From NCBI GenBank assembly GCA_965243255.1, contig CBDEUH010000004.1, positions 1,736,001-1,800,000 on the forward strand: DNA of 64,000 bases, given 5' to 3'. The notes beneath the pieces were generated by a model. It made no database searches. It had not been told where the DNA came from and saw nothing but the letters and a program-made list of their open reading frames with translations. The position numbers and the translations under genes are program-made. Positions 56,237 through 63,789 of this stretch are shown piece by piece. Positions within the stretch are counted from its first letter, which is position 1. Each line of letters starts with the position of its first letter. Source of the stretch: Bin87 sp965243255 (GTDB lineage Bacteria; Chloroflexota; Dehalococcoidia; Lucifugimonadales; UBA3495).

Positions 56237-57568
56237 CTAGCTGGGGGTGGCGCTCCAGACGGTGAAGTTGCCGCCCATGGGCATGGGGCCACCGGAGACG
56301 GCGATTTCGGGCTTGACGCCGGTGACGGAGCGGGCACCGGCCCGGCCCTGGATCTGCTGGATGCAGTCGGTGTGCATCCAGAAGCGGCTGCGTCCGCTGC
56401 CGATGTTGCCGCCGCTGGGCAGGACGGGGTTGGGGCCCTCGATGCTGATGTCGGTCTGGTAAAAGTCAAGGGCGTCGCCGCGCTGCATACCTCGGTAGCG
56501 CAGTCCCTCGATGTGGAACTGGTGGAACTGGGCGAAGCCGTCGTACATATTCTCGAAGGACAGGTCATCGGGGGAGATACCGGCGCTTTCGTAGATTTTG
56601 CGGCCGGTGGAATCGGTTTCGGCCTCAACCTCTTCGAGGGTGGGGACGATGCTGCGGGCGAGGCCGCGGCTGGAGGCGTGGCCGAGGATATAGACGGGCT
56701 TCTGGGCCATGTCCTGGGCCTTCTCGGCGGTGGTGAAGAGGTAGGCGGCCGAGGCCATGATGGGGATGTCGTTGTCGAACAGGTTGGCCGGCTTGGCAAT
56801 CCAGCGGGAGTTGAGGTAGTCCTCCGGGGGGAGCTGCTCGGGGCGATGCTGGGCCCAGTACCCTTCGGGGAAGAGCAGGCCGTTGCGGCGGGAGTTTTCC
56901 ATGAAGGGGGCCATCATGTCGTGGTGTTTGCCGTACTTGGTGCAGTACTGGGCGAACTGGAGGGCGGTGCCGTAGCAGCCGGGGGCGCCCCAGAGGGTGC
57001 GGCCGGGGCTGAGGGCGAAGGAGCCGGGAACCTCGTTGGCGGCGCTGATGCCGCCGTGGTTGTAGCGACCCTCCAGGTTGTGCCAGCCCTTGAGGACCAG
57101 GCAGGTGCTGGCGAGGCCATCGCCCACGGCCTGGGCGGCGACGGTGATGGCGGCGGACATGCAGCCGGGGGCGTACATGGTGAACTTGACGTTGGTCAGC
57201 TCGGGCATGTTCTTGAGGAGCCATTCGGCGCTGAGCTGGCCGATGCCGTCCAGGAGGTCGTCGGTGGGATTGAAGGCGTTGACCACGTCCATGGGGACGG
57301 GAGTGTCTGCGTCCCAGTGGGCGCCGGTGGTGGTTACGGGAACGAGGACAATGCCGTCAACCTGGCTGGGATCGACGCCGGCGTCTGCGATGGCCTGGCG
57401 GCAGGCCATGATGCTCTGAGCGCCGACGGAGGTTTCAGCCCGGCCGTCCCAGCGGCGGGCGGTGGGGGAGTGGCCGATGCCGACGGCGGCGACCTTGCCC
57501 CGGTGGGGCCAGACACCGAGGCCCTCGGTGGAGCGGTACATTGATTCTGGCGCCATTTGAGTGGTCAT
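56237..57568 (-). CDS. Thiolase-like protein (SCP-x/acetyl-CoA acetyltransferase family), atypical His loop
   Basis: A 443-residue thiolase-fold protein. It has AVGIGHSPTARRWDGR, the nucleophile region MYAPGCMSAAITVAAQAVG and VLPSGGNIGSGRSRFWMH, where ordinary thiolases have GHPxGATG; the GHP His is replaced. Such proteins usually work with a DUF35 OB-fold partner, which is the upstream gene here (57645), in acyl-CoA side-chain or aromatic degradation. AAGGAG stands 7-8 nt before the ATG at 57568. The reaction may be thiolysis, retro-aldol or another Claisen-type step. Confidence 0.82.
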   Translation of the reverse strand: MTTQMAPESMYRSTEGLGVWPHRGKVAAVGIGHSPTARRWDGRAETSVGAQSIMACRQAIADAGVDPSQVDGIVLVPVTTTGAHWDADTPVPMDVVNAFNPTDDLLDGIGQLSAEWLLKNMPELTNVKFTMYAPGCMSAAITVAAQAVGDGLASTCLVLKGWHNLEGRYNHGGISAANEVPGSFALSPGRTLWGAPGCYGTALQFAQYCTKYGKHHDMMAPFMENSRRNGLLFPEGYWAQHRPEQLPPEDYLNSRWIAKPANLFDNDIPIMASAAYLFTTAEKAQDMAQKPVYILGHASSRGLARSIVPTLEEVEAETDSTGRKIYESAGISPDDLSFENMYDGFAQFHQFHIEGLRYRGMQRGDALDFYQTDISIEGPNPVLPSGGNIGSGRSRFWMHTDCIQQIQGRAGARSVTGVKPEIAVSGGPMPMGGNFTVWSATPS

Positions 57569-57581
57569 ATCTCACTCCTTG

Positions 57582-57598
57582 GGTACGAATTGCGTACC
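57582..57598. promoter_or_regulatory. Inverted repeat GGTACG-N5-CGTACC
   Basis: Perfect 6-bp arms between the OB-fold gene and the thiolase gene, just upstream of the thiolase ribosome site. It could be an operator or an RNA hairpin affecting the second gene. Confidence 0.35.
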
Positions 57599-57644
57599 GA
57601 CGATGAGCAGTTTTCAGCGGGGGAGGGGTGGGAGGCGGGGGCGG

Positions 57645-58055
57645 CTATTCGACCAGCACCCACTCGGGAACCTTCTGGCCGTTGGCGGTCTCCTCGAAGA
57701 TGACGCGGACGGCAGCGCCAACGGGCACCTCATCTGGGGGGACGCCCGGCAGGTGGGAGTACATCAGGATGCCGGGGTCTTCGTCGAGCATGATGGCGGC
57801 GAGGTTGAAGGGAAGGTCTTCTTTGAGGGACGCCACCGGGCAGTCGTAAACGACGCAGTAGTTGTAGATGGTGCCCCGTCCGCTGACTTCCTTCCAGACG
57901 ACGCTTTCGCCCTCGCCGCAGATTTCACTGGCGGGACGGGGCGGGAAATACAGGCGGTCGCTGTTGGTGACAGACTGCACCACCAGACGGCCCTCGTTAG
58001 CGGCGTCGAAGAAAGGCTTGTTAAAATCGTCGGGCACGACACCTTGTTTGACCAT
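57645..58055 (-). CDS. DUF35 OB-fold protein, thiolase/acyl-CoA partner
   Basis: A 136-residue protein of the DUF35 type (rubredoxin-like zinc ribbon plus OB-fold) that binds acyl-CoA-processing thiolases. The N-terminal helix FNKPFFDAANEGRLVVQ and the strand LYFPPRPASEIC mark the family. Only one Cys of the usual zinc ribbon remains, so zinc is probably absent. The OB-fold part has GRGTIYNYCVVYDCPV. The start ATG 58055 has GGGGGA 5 nt upstream. It heads the operon with the thiolase, behind a consensus promoter. Confidence 0.82.
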   Translation of the reverse strand: MVKQGVVPDDFNKPFFDAANEGRLVVQSVTNSDRLYFPPRPASEICGEGESVVWKEVSGRGTIYNYCVVYDCPVASLKEDLPFNLAAIMLDEDPGILMYSHLPGVPPDEVPVGAAVRVIFEETANGQKVPEWVLVE

Positions 58056-58149
58056 GGTTTCCCCCAATTGATGTTGCCGAGGCCGGGCCGACAAATCCCG
58101 GCGTTGTCCGCCGGGAAGAGCGCCGGAATCGGATGATTTAGCAGGGCAA

Positions 58150-58178
58150 AGGTTATGCGGGAACGGCAGGCGTGTCAA
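58150..58178 (-). promoter_or_regulatory. Promoter of the OB-fold/thiolase operon
   Basis: TTGACA (58173-58178, minus strand), 17-nt spacer, TAACCT (58150-58155). Predicted start near 58143, leader about 88 nt. Confidence 0.6.
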
Positions 58179-58277
58179 GTTAGGAAACGACGGTTGCCCC
58201 ATGCCCGGCGATGTGGCACCATTACGCTCGCAAAAATGAGGCACGGGAACAGGGACGCCAGGGAGAGGAACGCCGCC

Positions 58278-59072
58278 ATGAGCCTGGACATTTTCGACGT
58301 AGCCGGACAGAAGGTGCTGCTGACGGGCGCCGGTCGCGGCATCGGCAAGGGGATTGCGCTGGCCTTCGCCCAGGCCGGGGCCGACGTGGCGGTTACTGGG
58401 CTGACACCCACAGGGGTCAACCAGGTGGCGGAGGAGGTGCGCGCGCTGGGTCGGGTGTGCCTGCCGCTGACCGGGGACGCGACGACAGGGGCGGACACCG
58501 ACGCCATCGTAGAGCAGACCATTGCCGAGTTCGGCCACATCGACACGCTGGTGAACTGCGTGGGCGACGCCATCCGCAGGCCGGTGGTGCAGCTGCCGGG
58601 CAGCGACGTGCCCGGCATGACCGAGTCGGAGTGGCACAGCATCGTTGACATCAATCTGACGGAGGCGTTCCAGGGGTGCCGGGCCGTGGGGCCGCACTTG
58701 CTGGAGCGAGGCCGGGGCAGCGTCATCAACATCAGCGGGTGGGCGTCCTTCCGGGGGCGTCCCATGTCGGCCGCGTACGATGCGGCCAAGGCGGGGCTGA
58801 TGCGGTTCACCGAGGTGGTCGCGCAGGAGTGGGCGCCCCACGGCATTCGCTGCAACGCCATCGCGCCGGGGACGTTTCCCGACCCGGAGCAGATGTCGGC
58901 GGAGGCGTTCGCCGCGCGGGACGCCGGGGCCGCAGAGACCATTCCGCTGGGGCGGGTCGGCCGGCTGATTGAGGTGGGCTACCTGGCGGTGTACCTGGCC
59001 TCGCCGGCGGCGGCGTACGTTACCGGGCAGACGTGGGCCATTGATGGCGGCGTCAGCATCAAACATCCGTAA
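58278..59072 (+). CDS. SDR-family oxidoreductase
   Basis: A 264-residue classical short-chain dehydrogenase, with an intact site in contrast to the one at 49460. It has LLTGAGRGIGKGIALAFA (TGxxxGIG), VNCVGDAIRRP, Ser in NISGWASF and the catalytic YDAAK. The C-terminal TGQTWAIDGGVS is typical. The ATG at 58278 is preferred over an upstream frame extension. It lies 69 nt upstream of an acyl-CoA ligase on the same strand and divergent from the thiolase pair, suggesting one degradative module. Substrate unknown. Confidence 0.88.
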   Translation: MSLDIFDVAGQKVLLTGAGRGIGKGIALAFAQAGADVAVTGLTPTGVNQVAEEVRALGRVCLPLTGDATTGADTDAIVEQTIAEFGHIDTLVNCVGDAIRRPVVQLPGSDVPGMTESEWHSIVDINLTEAFQGCRAVGPHLLERGRGSVINISGWASFRGRPMSAAYDAAKAGLMRFTEVVAQEWAPHGIRCNAIAPGTFPDPEQMSAEAFAARDAGAAETIPLGRVGRLIEVGYLAVYLASPAAAYVTGQTWAIDGGVSIKHP

Positions 59073-59090
59073 GAGCGGGAGCAAAAGGAT

Positions 59091-59120
59091 GCTGGGTTCC
59101 GGCTGGCGCGGGAATGACGA
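59091..59120. repeat. Degenerate copy of the ATTCCCGC palindrome
   Basis: GGTTCCGGCTGGCGCGGGAATGACGA in the gap before the ligase gene keeps the right arm GCGGGAATGACG of the repeat at 56194, with a decayed left arm. Confidence 0.45.
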
Positions 59121-59141
59121 GACACGTGCGGGAGGTCCGCC

Positions 59142-60755
59142 ATGACGATGCGATACGAACTGCTGGCGCACCGGATTCTGGAGCGGGCGGCGACGCAGTT
59201 TCCCAAGAAGCAAATCATCACCCGGGTGGGCGAGGGAACGCATCGGTACAGCTACGGGGATATGTTCACCCGCACGGCCCGGCTGGGCAACGCGCTGCGG
59301 GAGCTGGGCGTGGGGCCGGGGGACCGGGTGGGGACGTTTGCGTGGAACACCTACCGGCACCTGGAAGCATACTTCGCGCCGCCGACCATCGGGGCGGTGC
59401 TGCATACCATCAACATCCGCTTGGCTGCCGACGACATTGCGTACATCATCAATCACGCCGGGGACAAAGTGCTGCTGATCGACCCGGACCTGGCGCCGCT
59501 GATTGAAGCCATCGCCGACCGGCTGACCACGGTGCAGCATTTCGTCATCCTGGGGGAGCCGAAGGAGGTAACCACTACGCTGCCCGGCGCCGTGTGTTAC
59601 GAGACGCTGCTGGCCGCAGCGTCGCCGGAGTACCGTCCGGCCGAGGTGGACGAGTACACGACCATGGGGCTGTGCTACACGTCGGCGACGACGGGGCTGC
59701 CCAAAGGGGTGGCCTATTCGCACCGGGCGGTGTATCTGCACTCGTTGACCTCGGCGATGACCGATATGTTCTCGCTGTCGGAGCGGGACCGGGTGATGGC
59801 GGTGGTGCCGATGTTCCACGCCAACTGCTGGGGGCTGCCCTATACGGCGACGCTGGTGGGGGCCGATCAGATTTTCCCGGGGGTGCGTCCGGACCCGCGG
59901 GCGATCTGCGAACTGGTGGAACGGGAGGGGGTAACGCTGAGCGCCGGCGTGCCCACCATCTGGATCGGGGTGCTGGACTACCTGGAACGGTCGGGGGTGG
60001 AGCATGACCTGTCCACGCTGCGGCAGGTGGTGAGCGGAGGATCGGCGCTGCCGGTGGCGGTGCTGCAGGCATACCGGGACCGGCTGGGCGTGGAGATGAC
60101 CCACGCCTACGGGATGACCGAGGCGACGCCGCTGATATCGGTGAACCGTCGGCGCAGCTGGCTGGACGAGCTTTCGGCGGAGGAGCAGCTGGAGTTGTGC
60201 GCCAAGCAGGGGGTGGTTGCGCCGGGCATAGAGATGCGGCTGGTGGACGAGAACGGGAACGAAGCGGCGTGGGACGGCGAGCAGCGGGGGGAGTTGTGGT
60301 TCCGGGGGCCGTGGCTGGCCGGGGAGTACGTGAACGACGAACGCAGCGGGGAGACGTTCGTGGACGGCTGGTACCACAGCGGGGACATCGCCTCGATTGA
60401 CCGCGACGGCTACATTCATATCGCCGACCGGGTGAGGGACATGGTGAAGAGCGGGGGCGAGTGGATATCGTCGGTGGATTTGGAGTCGGCGATAATGGCG
60501 CATCCGGACGTGCTGGAGGCGGCGGTAATCGCGGTGCCGCATCCGCAGTGGCAGGAGCGTCCGCTGGCCTGCGTGGTGGCGAGGGCGGAAGCGTCGGGGC
60601 CGTTGACCAAGGACAAGATACTGGAGTTCATCCAGCCCCGGTTCGCGCGGTGGTGGCTGCCCGACGACGTGGTGTTCATCGAAGAGATACCGAAGACCAG
60701 CGTGGGCAAGTTCGACAAGAAGGTATTGCGGGAGCGGTTTGAGCATCACCGCTGA
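59142..60755 (+). CDS. AMP-binding acyl-CoA ligase (fatty-acid/aromatic-acid type)
   Basis: A 537-residue ANL-superfamily adenylating enzyme that forms acyl-CoA from an acid, ATP and CoA. It has the P-loop-like YTSATTGLPKGVAYSH, the adenine segment THAYGMTEATPL, the hinge region DGYIHIADRVRDMVKSGGEW and the catalytic Lys in PKTSVGKFDKK. The ATG at 59142 has GGAGG about 7 nt upstream. It ends 17 nt inside ccmA, which links this catabolic gene to the cytochrome maturation operon. Medium- or long-chain specificity is likely from overall type but unproved. Confidence 0.92.
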   Translation: MTMRYELLAHRILERAATQFPKKQIITRVGEGTHRYSYGDMFTRTARLGNALRELGVGPGDRVGTFAWNTYRHLEAYFAPPTIGAVLHTINIRLAADDIAYIINHAGDKVLLIDPDLAPLIEAIADRLTTVQHFVILGEPKEVTTTLPGAVCYETLLAAASPEYRPAEVDEYTTMGLCYTSATTGLPKGVAYSHRAVYLHSLTSAMTDMFSLSERDRVMAVVPMFHANCWGLPYTATLVGADQIFPGVRPDPRAICELVEREGVTLSAGVPTIWIGVLDYLERSGVEHDLSTLRQVVSGGSALPVAVLQAYRDRLGVEMTHAYGMTEATPLISVNRRRSWLDELSAEEQLELCAKQGVVAPGIEMRLVDENGNEAAWDGEQRGELWFRGPWLAGEYVNDERSGETFVDGWYHSGDIASIDRDGYIHIADRVRDMVKSGGEWISSVDLESAIMAHPDVLEAAVIAVPHPQWQERPLACVVARAEASGPLTKDKILEFIQPRFARWWLPDDVVFIEEIPKTSVGKFDKKVLRERFEHHR

Positions 60756-61443
60756 TAATCCGGACGGCGGCAGCGTCGCCATTGCCGCCGCCGGCATCCG
60801 CAAGGAGTACGGGGACCGGGCCGTGCTGCGGGGCGTTGACCTGACGGTAGGCTGGGGCGAGATAGCCGTGCTGTTCGGGGCCAACGGGGCGGGCAAGACG
60901 ACGCTGCTGCGCATCCTGGCCGGGCTGACGCGGGCGGACGGCGGAGCGGTCCGGCTGGCGGGACGGCCGATGCATCGCCGGGGGAACCGGGCGCGCCGGC
61001 TGGTGGGGTTCGCCGGTCATCAGACGATGCTGTACAACGACCTGACGTGCCGGGAGAACCTGGCTTTTTACGCCCGGCTGTACGGCATCCGGAACGCGGG
61101 GCGGCGGATTGATGACGCGTTGGGTCAATTGCACCTGTCGGACCGGGCCAACCGGCGGGTGCGCACGCTGTCGCACGGGATGCAGAAGCGGCTGGCCATG
61201 GCGCGGGCGATATTGCACGAGCCGGAGGTGCTGCTGCTGGACGAGCCGGAATCGGGTCTGGACGGAGCGTCGGTGGAGACGCTGGGGGAGCTGCTGAGGG
61301 AGTGGGCGGCGTCGGGGCGGGCGGCGCTGCTGACGACGCACAGTATTGAGGTGGGGCTGGCCTGGGCGCATCGGGCGTTGACGCTGGAGGGTGGTCGGGT
61401 GAGCGGGGTTGCTCCCGCTGATCCTTCGACAGGCGCAGGATGA
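60739..61443 (+). CDS. ccmA: Heme exporter ATP-binding protein CcmA
   Basis: CcmA is the ATPase of the CcmABCD complex, which releases heme-loaded CcmE during cytochrome c maturation (system I). The 234-residue ABC protein has Walker A GANGAGKTT, signature LSHGMQKR and Walker B VLLLDEPESGLD. The TTG start at 60739 lies within the ligase gene with GGGAG 4-5 nt upstream. The last residues (PADPSTGAG) and the stop codon lie in a palindromic repeat (61412-61450), so the natural end has been extended or replaced. Confidence 0.9.
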   Translation: MSITADNPDGGSVAIAAAGIRKEYGDRAVLRGVDLTVGWGEIAVLFGANGAGKTTLLRILAGLTRADGGAVRLAGRPMHRRGNRARRLVGFAGHQTMLYNDLTCRENLAFYARLYGIRNAGRRIDDALGQLHLSDRANRRVRTLSHGMQKRLAMARAILHEPEVLLLDEPESGLDGASVETLGELLREWAASGRAALLTTHSIEVGLAWAHRALTLEGGRVSGVAPADPSTGAG

Positions 61444-61450
61444 GCGGGAG
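61412..61450. repeat. Palindromic repeat CTCCCGCTGATCCT / AGGATGAGCGGGAG
   Basis: Fourteen-base arms (61412-61425, 61437-61450) with one mismatch around TCGACAGGCGC. It spans the ccmA stop. A partial copy is at 63084. Confidence 0.75.
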
Positions 61451-61480
61451 TCGGACGGAGTGATAGAGAGCGGGGCGGTA

Positions 61481-62155
61481 ATGGAACTGTTGCGGGGGAC
61501 GCTGGCGATTGCGTGGAAGGACGTTCGGCTGGAGCTGCGCTCCCGGGACGTCATCACGTCGGCGCTGGTGTTCGGGCTGATCGTGGTGGTGGTGTTCAAC
61601 TTCGGGTTGAACCGGGCGCCGGGGAGCTTGGCTCCGGTGGCGCCGGGTTTGTTGTGGGTGGCGTACGCATTCATTGGGGTGCTGGCGATGAACCGGGCCT
61701 TTACGCGGGAGCTGGAGCAGGGCGGGATGGACGGGCTGCTGCTGGCGCCGGTGAGCCGGGACGCGGTGTTCCTGGGCAAGATGCTGGGGAGCTTGATTTT
61801 CATGCTGGTGATTGAGGCGATACTGCTGCCGGTGTTCGCGGTGATGCTGGACCTGCCCACGCTGTCGCCGACGCTGGGTCTGGTGATACTGCTGGCCACG
61901 GTGGGGTTTGCGACGGTGGGGACGTTCTTCGCGGGGATTGCGGTGCAAACGCGTTCGCGGGAGATACTGCTGCCGGTGCTGTTCTTTCCGGTGATTGTGC
62001 CGGTGATCATCGCTGCGGTGGAGGCGTCGGCGCTGGTATTGCAGGGTGGGCCGATGACAGGGGTTTGGACGCGGTGGCTGCCGCTGCTGGTGGTATTCGA
62101 CGCGCTGTTTCTGGTAATATGTCCGTGGATTTTCGGGTTCATTTTCGAGGGATAG
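61481..62155 (+). CDS. ccmB: Heme exporter protein CcmB
   Basis: A 224-residue polytopic membrane protein, the permease-like subunit for CcmA. It begins MELLRGTLAIAWKDVRLELRS, the cytoplasmic start typical of CcmB, followed by six hydrophobic spans. It includes FTRELEQGGMDGLLLAPVSR, a conserved cytoplasmic loop. The ATG at 61481 is preferred because earlier in-frame codons fall within the palindromic repeat. Length is normal (about 220). Next gene 6 nt downstream. Confidence 0.9.
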   Translation: MELLRGTLAIAWKDVRLELRSRDVITSALVFGLIVVVVFNFGLNRAPGSLAPVAPGLLWVAYAFIGVLAMNRAFTRELEQGGMDGLLLAPVSRDAVFLGKMLGSLIFMLVIEAILLPVFAVMLDLPTLSPTLGLVILLATVGFATVGTFFAGIAVQTRSREILLPVLFFPVIVPVIIAAVEASALVLQGGPMTGVWTRWLPLLVVFDALFLVICPWIFGFIFEG

Positions 62156-62161
62156 CGTAGA

Positions 62162-62902
62162 TTGGCGGCGATAGCAGGCCAACCGACGAGCAAGAGACCC
62201 AGGCGCGCGGCGATACGAGACGCGCGCTTTTGGCTGTTGCTGCTGGCCGCCGCGCTGACGCTGGTGGACGGCTACCTGATTTTTGTGGTCGCGCCGACTG
62301 ACTGGGTCCAGGGACACGTGGGAAGGACGCTGTACGTCCATGTTCCGATATCGATCCTGTCGTTTTTGGGGTTCCTGCTGTGCGCCATCGCGGGCGTCGG
62401 CTACCTGATACGGCGCAGCGAGGGTTGGGATCGGCTGGCTCACGCTGCCGCCGAGGTGGGCGTGGTGTTTGTGACGCTGGCGCTGCTGACTGGCATCATC
62501 TGGGGGAAGCCCATCTGGAACGCGTGGTGGCAGTGGGATGCGAGGCTTACTACTACTCTCATTCTCTGGTTCATCTACGTGGCCTATTTGATGATACGGC
62601 AGTACGCGCCGACGCCGCAACAGGGCCGTGTCTGGTCGGCAGTGGTGGGCATCATTGGTTTCGTTGACGTGCCCATCGTGTACTTCTCGGTGAAGTGGTG
62701 GCGCACGTTGCATCCGGAGCAGGTGATCGGGCCGGCGGCGGCTGAGGGAAGCCTGGAGCCGATAGTGGCGCGCATCCTGATATTCTCGCTGGGGGCGATG
62801 CTGGCGCTGTTTGCCTATCTGCTGCTGGAGCGGATGGCGCTGCGAAAGACCGAGGACACGCTGGCGCAGTTGCGTCGAGAGGCGAATCTGGACCAGGCTT
62901 AG
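62162..62902 (+). CDS. ccmC: Heme-handling protein CcmC
   Basis: CcmC loads heme onto CcmE at the outer face of the membrane. The 246-residue protein has six spans and the WWD-type segment GKPIWNAWWQWDARLTTTL. Two flanking external His are present, in YVHVPISILSF and WWRTLHPEQ. The TTG start at 62162 follows the ccmB stop by 6 nt; the N-terminal extension SKRPRRAAIRDARF is basic and cytoplasmic. Length is normal. The gene order ccmB-ccmC-ccmD supports it. Confidence 0.92.
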   Translation: MAAIAGQPTSKRPRRAAIRDARFWLLLLAAALTLVDGYLIFVVAPTDWVQGHVGRTLYVHVPISILSFLGFLLCAIAGVGYLIRRSEGWDRLAHAAAEVGVVFVTLALLTGIIWGKPIWNAWWQWDARLTTTLILWFIYVAYLMIRQYAPTPQQGRVWSAVVGIIGFVDVPIVYFSVKWWRTLHPEQVIGPAAAEGSLEPIVARILIFSLGAMLALFAYLLLERMALRKTEDTLAQLRREANLDQA

Positions 62903-62920
62903 AAGGAAGCACGGAACAGT

Positions 62921-63118
62921 ATGACGGACATACCATCGGACAACCTGCCGCATCTCTTTGCCGCCTTCGCCATTGTGTGGGTGGTGTTTTTCATCTACGC
63001 CGGGTATATGTCGTGGCGGCGGCGGTCGGTGCAGCAGGAGCTGGAGGAACTGCGGGAGTCGGGGGAGGATGAGGAAGGGCGGGTCCTTCGACAGGCTCAG
63101 GATGAGCGGGAGCAGTAG
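62921..63118 (+). CDS. ccmD: CcmD-like small membrane protein
   Basis: A 65-residue protein with one span (LFAAFAIVWVVFFIYAGYMS) followed by WRRRS and a charged tail, the CcmD plan. The last dozen residues (RVLRQAQDEREQ) and the TAG stop are encoded by a partial palindromic repeat, so the natural C-terminus has been altered. Position between ccmC and ccmE supports the assignment; sequence alone would not. Confidence 0.75.
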   Translation: MTDIPSDNLPHLFAAFAIVWVVFFIYAGYMSWRRRSVQQELEELRESGEDEEGRVLRQAQDEREQ

Positions 63119-63147
63119 GGTACAGGATGAGCGGGAGCAGCAGGGTA
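63084..63147. repeat. Partial palindromic repeat plus 25-bp tandem duplication
   Basis: TCCTTCGACAGGCTCAGGAT followed by GAGCGGGAG matches the right part of the repeat at 61412. Then 63098-63122 is duplicated at 63123-63147 with one mismatch (TAG to CAG). The first copy contains the ccmD stop codon. Confidence 0.75.
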
Positions 63148-63151
63148 TAAT
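63146..63151 (+). promoter_or_regulatory. -10 element upstream of ccmE
   Basis: A perfect TATAAT at the end of the duplicated segment, 41 nt before the ccmE ATG. No clear -35 is visible; the duplication may have created it. Confidence 0.35.
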
Positions 63152-63192
63152 GGGAAGACGAAGCCGGGCCCGTTGAGGACGTACCGAAGCCA

Positions 63193-63756
63193 ATGCAGTC
63201 TGAGAACTACACCGACCAACCGGGGGAAACGATAGCCCCGTACCTGGAAGCCGATGCCGGCGAGGAGCGCTCCGGGTGGCGCAGCCATCGGGTGCGGCTG
63301 GGCATTCTGGCCGGCGTGATTGCGTTGGCGGTGGCGTATATGGTGTATGCGGCGTTTCCGGGGAACACGCTGTACTTCGTAACCGTGAGCGAGTTTGTGG
63401 AGGACCCCAGGCTGCACGACGGGCAGACGCTGCGGGTGGCCGGGGCGCTGTCGCCGGACAGCTTCCGGCGGGAGGACGGATCCGCGGTGTCGCGGTTCGC
63501 CCTGGGGGACAAGGAGCCGGACGTGCCGGGGATCGCGGCGGGCAGTCCGGAGATGGCGGCGAGCTATGTGGGGGTGCTGCCGGACCTGTTCTTCAACCCA
63601 CACTCGGAGATCATCCTGGAAGGCAGCTACGACGGGGAGAGCGGCGTCTTCGTGACGGACAACATCCTGGTGAAGTGTCCGTCGAAGTACCAGTCGCTGC
63701 AGGCGGAGAATCCGGACGTGGTTCCGGGGGCGGCGGTTCCGCAAGGCGGGTATTGA
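63193..63756 (+). CDS. ccmE: Cytochrome c maturation protein CcmE, Cys-type
   Basis: CcmE is the membrane-anchored heme chaperone. The 187-residue protein has one N-terminal anchor (about 36-55) and an OB-fold domain (VEDPRLHDGQTLRVAGAL onward). The heme-attachment motif, usually HxxxY, reads KCPSKYQ: Cys162 and Tyr166. CxxxY forms of CcmE are known in archaea and some other bacteria and bind heme through Cys. The ATG at 63193 follows GAGGA about 13 nt upstream. CcmF, CcmG and CcmH are not in the window. Confidence 0.92.
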   Translation: MQSENYTDQPGETIAPYLEADAGEERSGWRSHRVRLGILAGVIALAVAYMVYAAFPGNTLYFVTVSEFVEDPRLHDGQTLRVAGALSPDSFRREDGSAVSRFALGDKEPDVPGIAAGSPEMAASYVGVLPDLFFNPHSEIILEGSYDGESGVFVTDNILVKCPSKYQSLQAENPDVVPGAAVPQGGY

Positions 63757-63789
63757 GGTTAGGGCAGCTGGGATGCGAGGTGGGCGATT

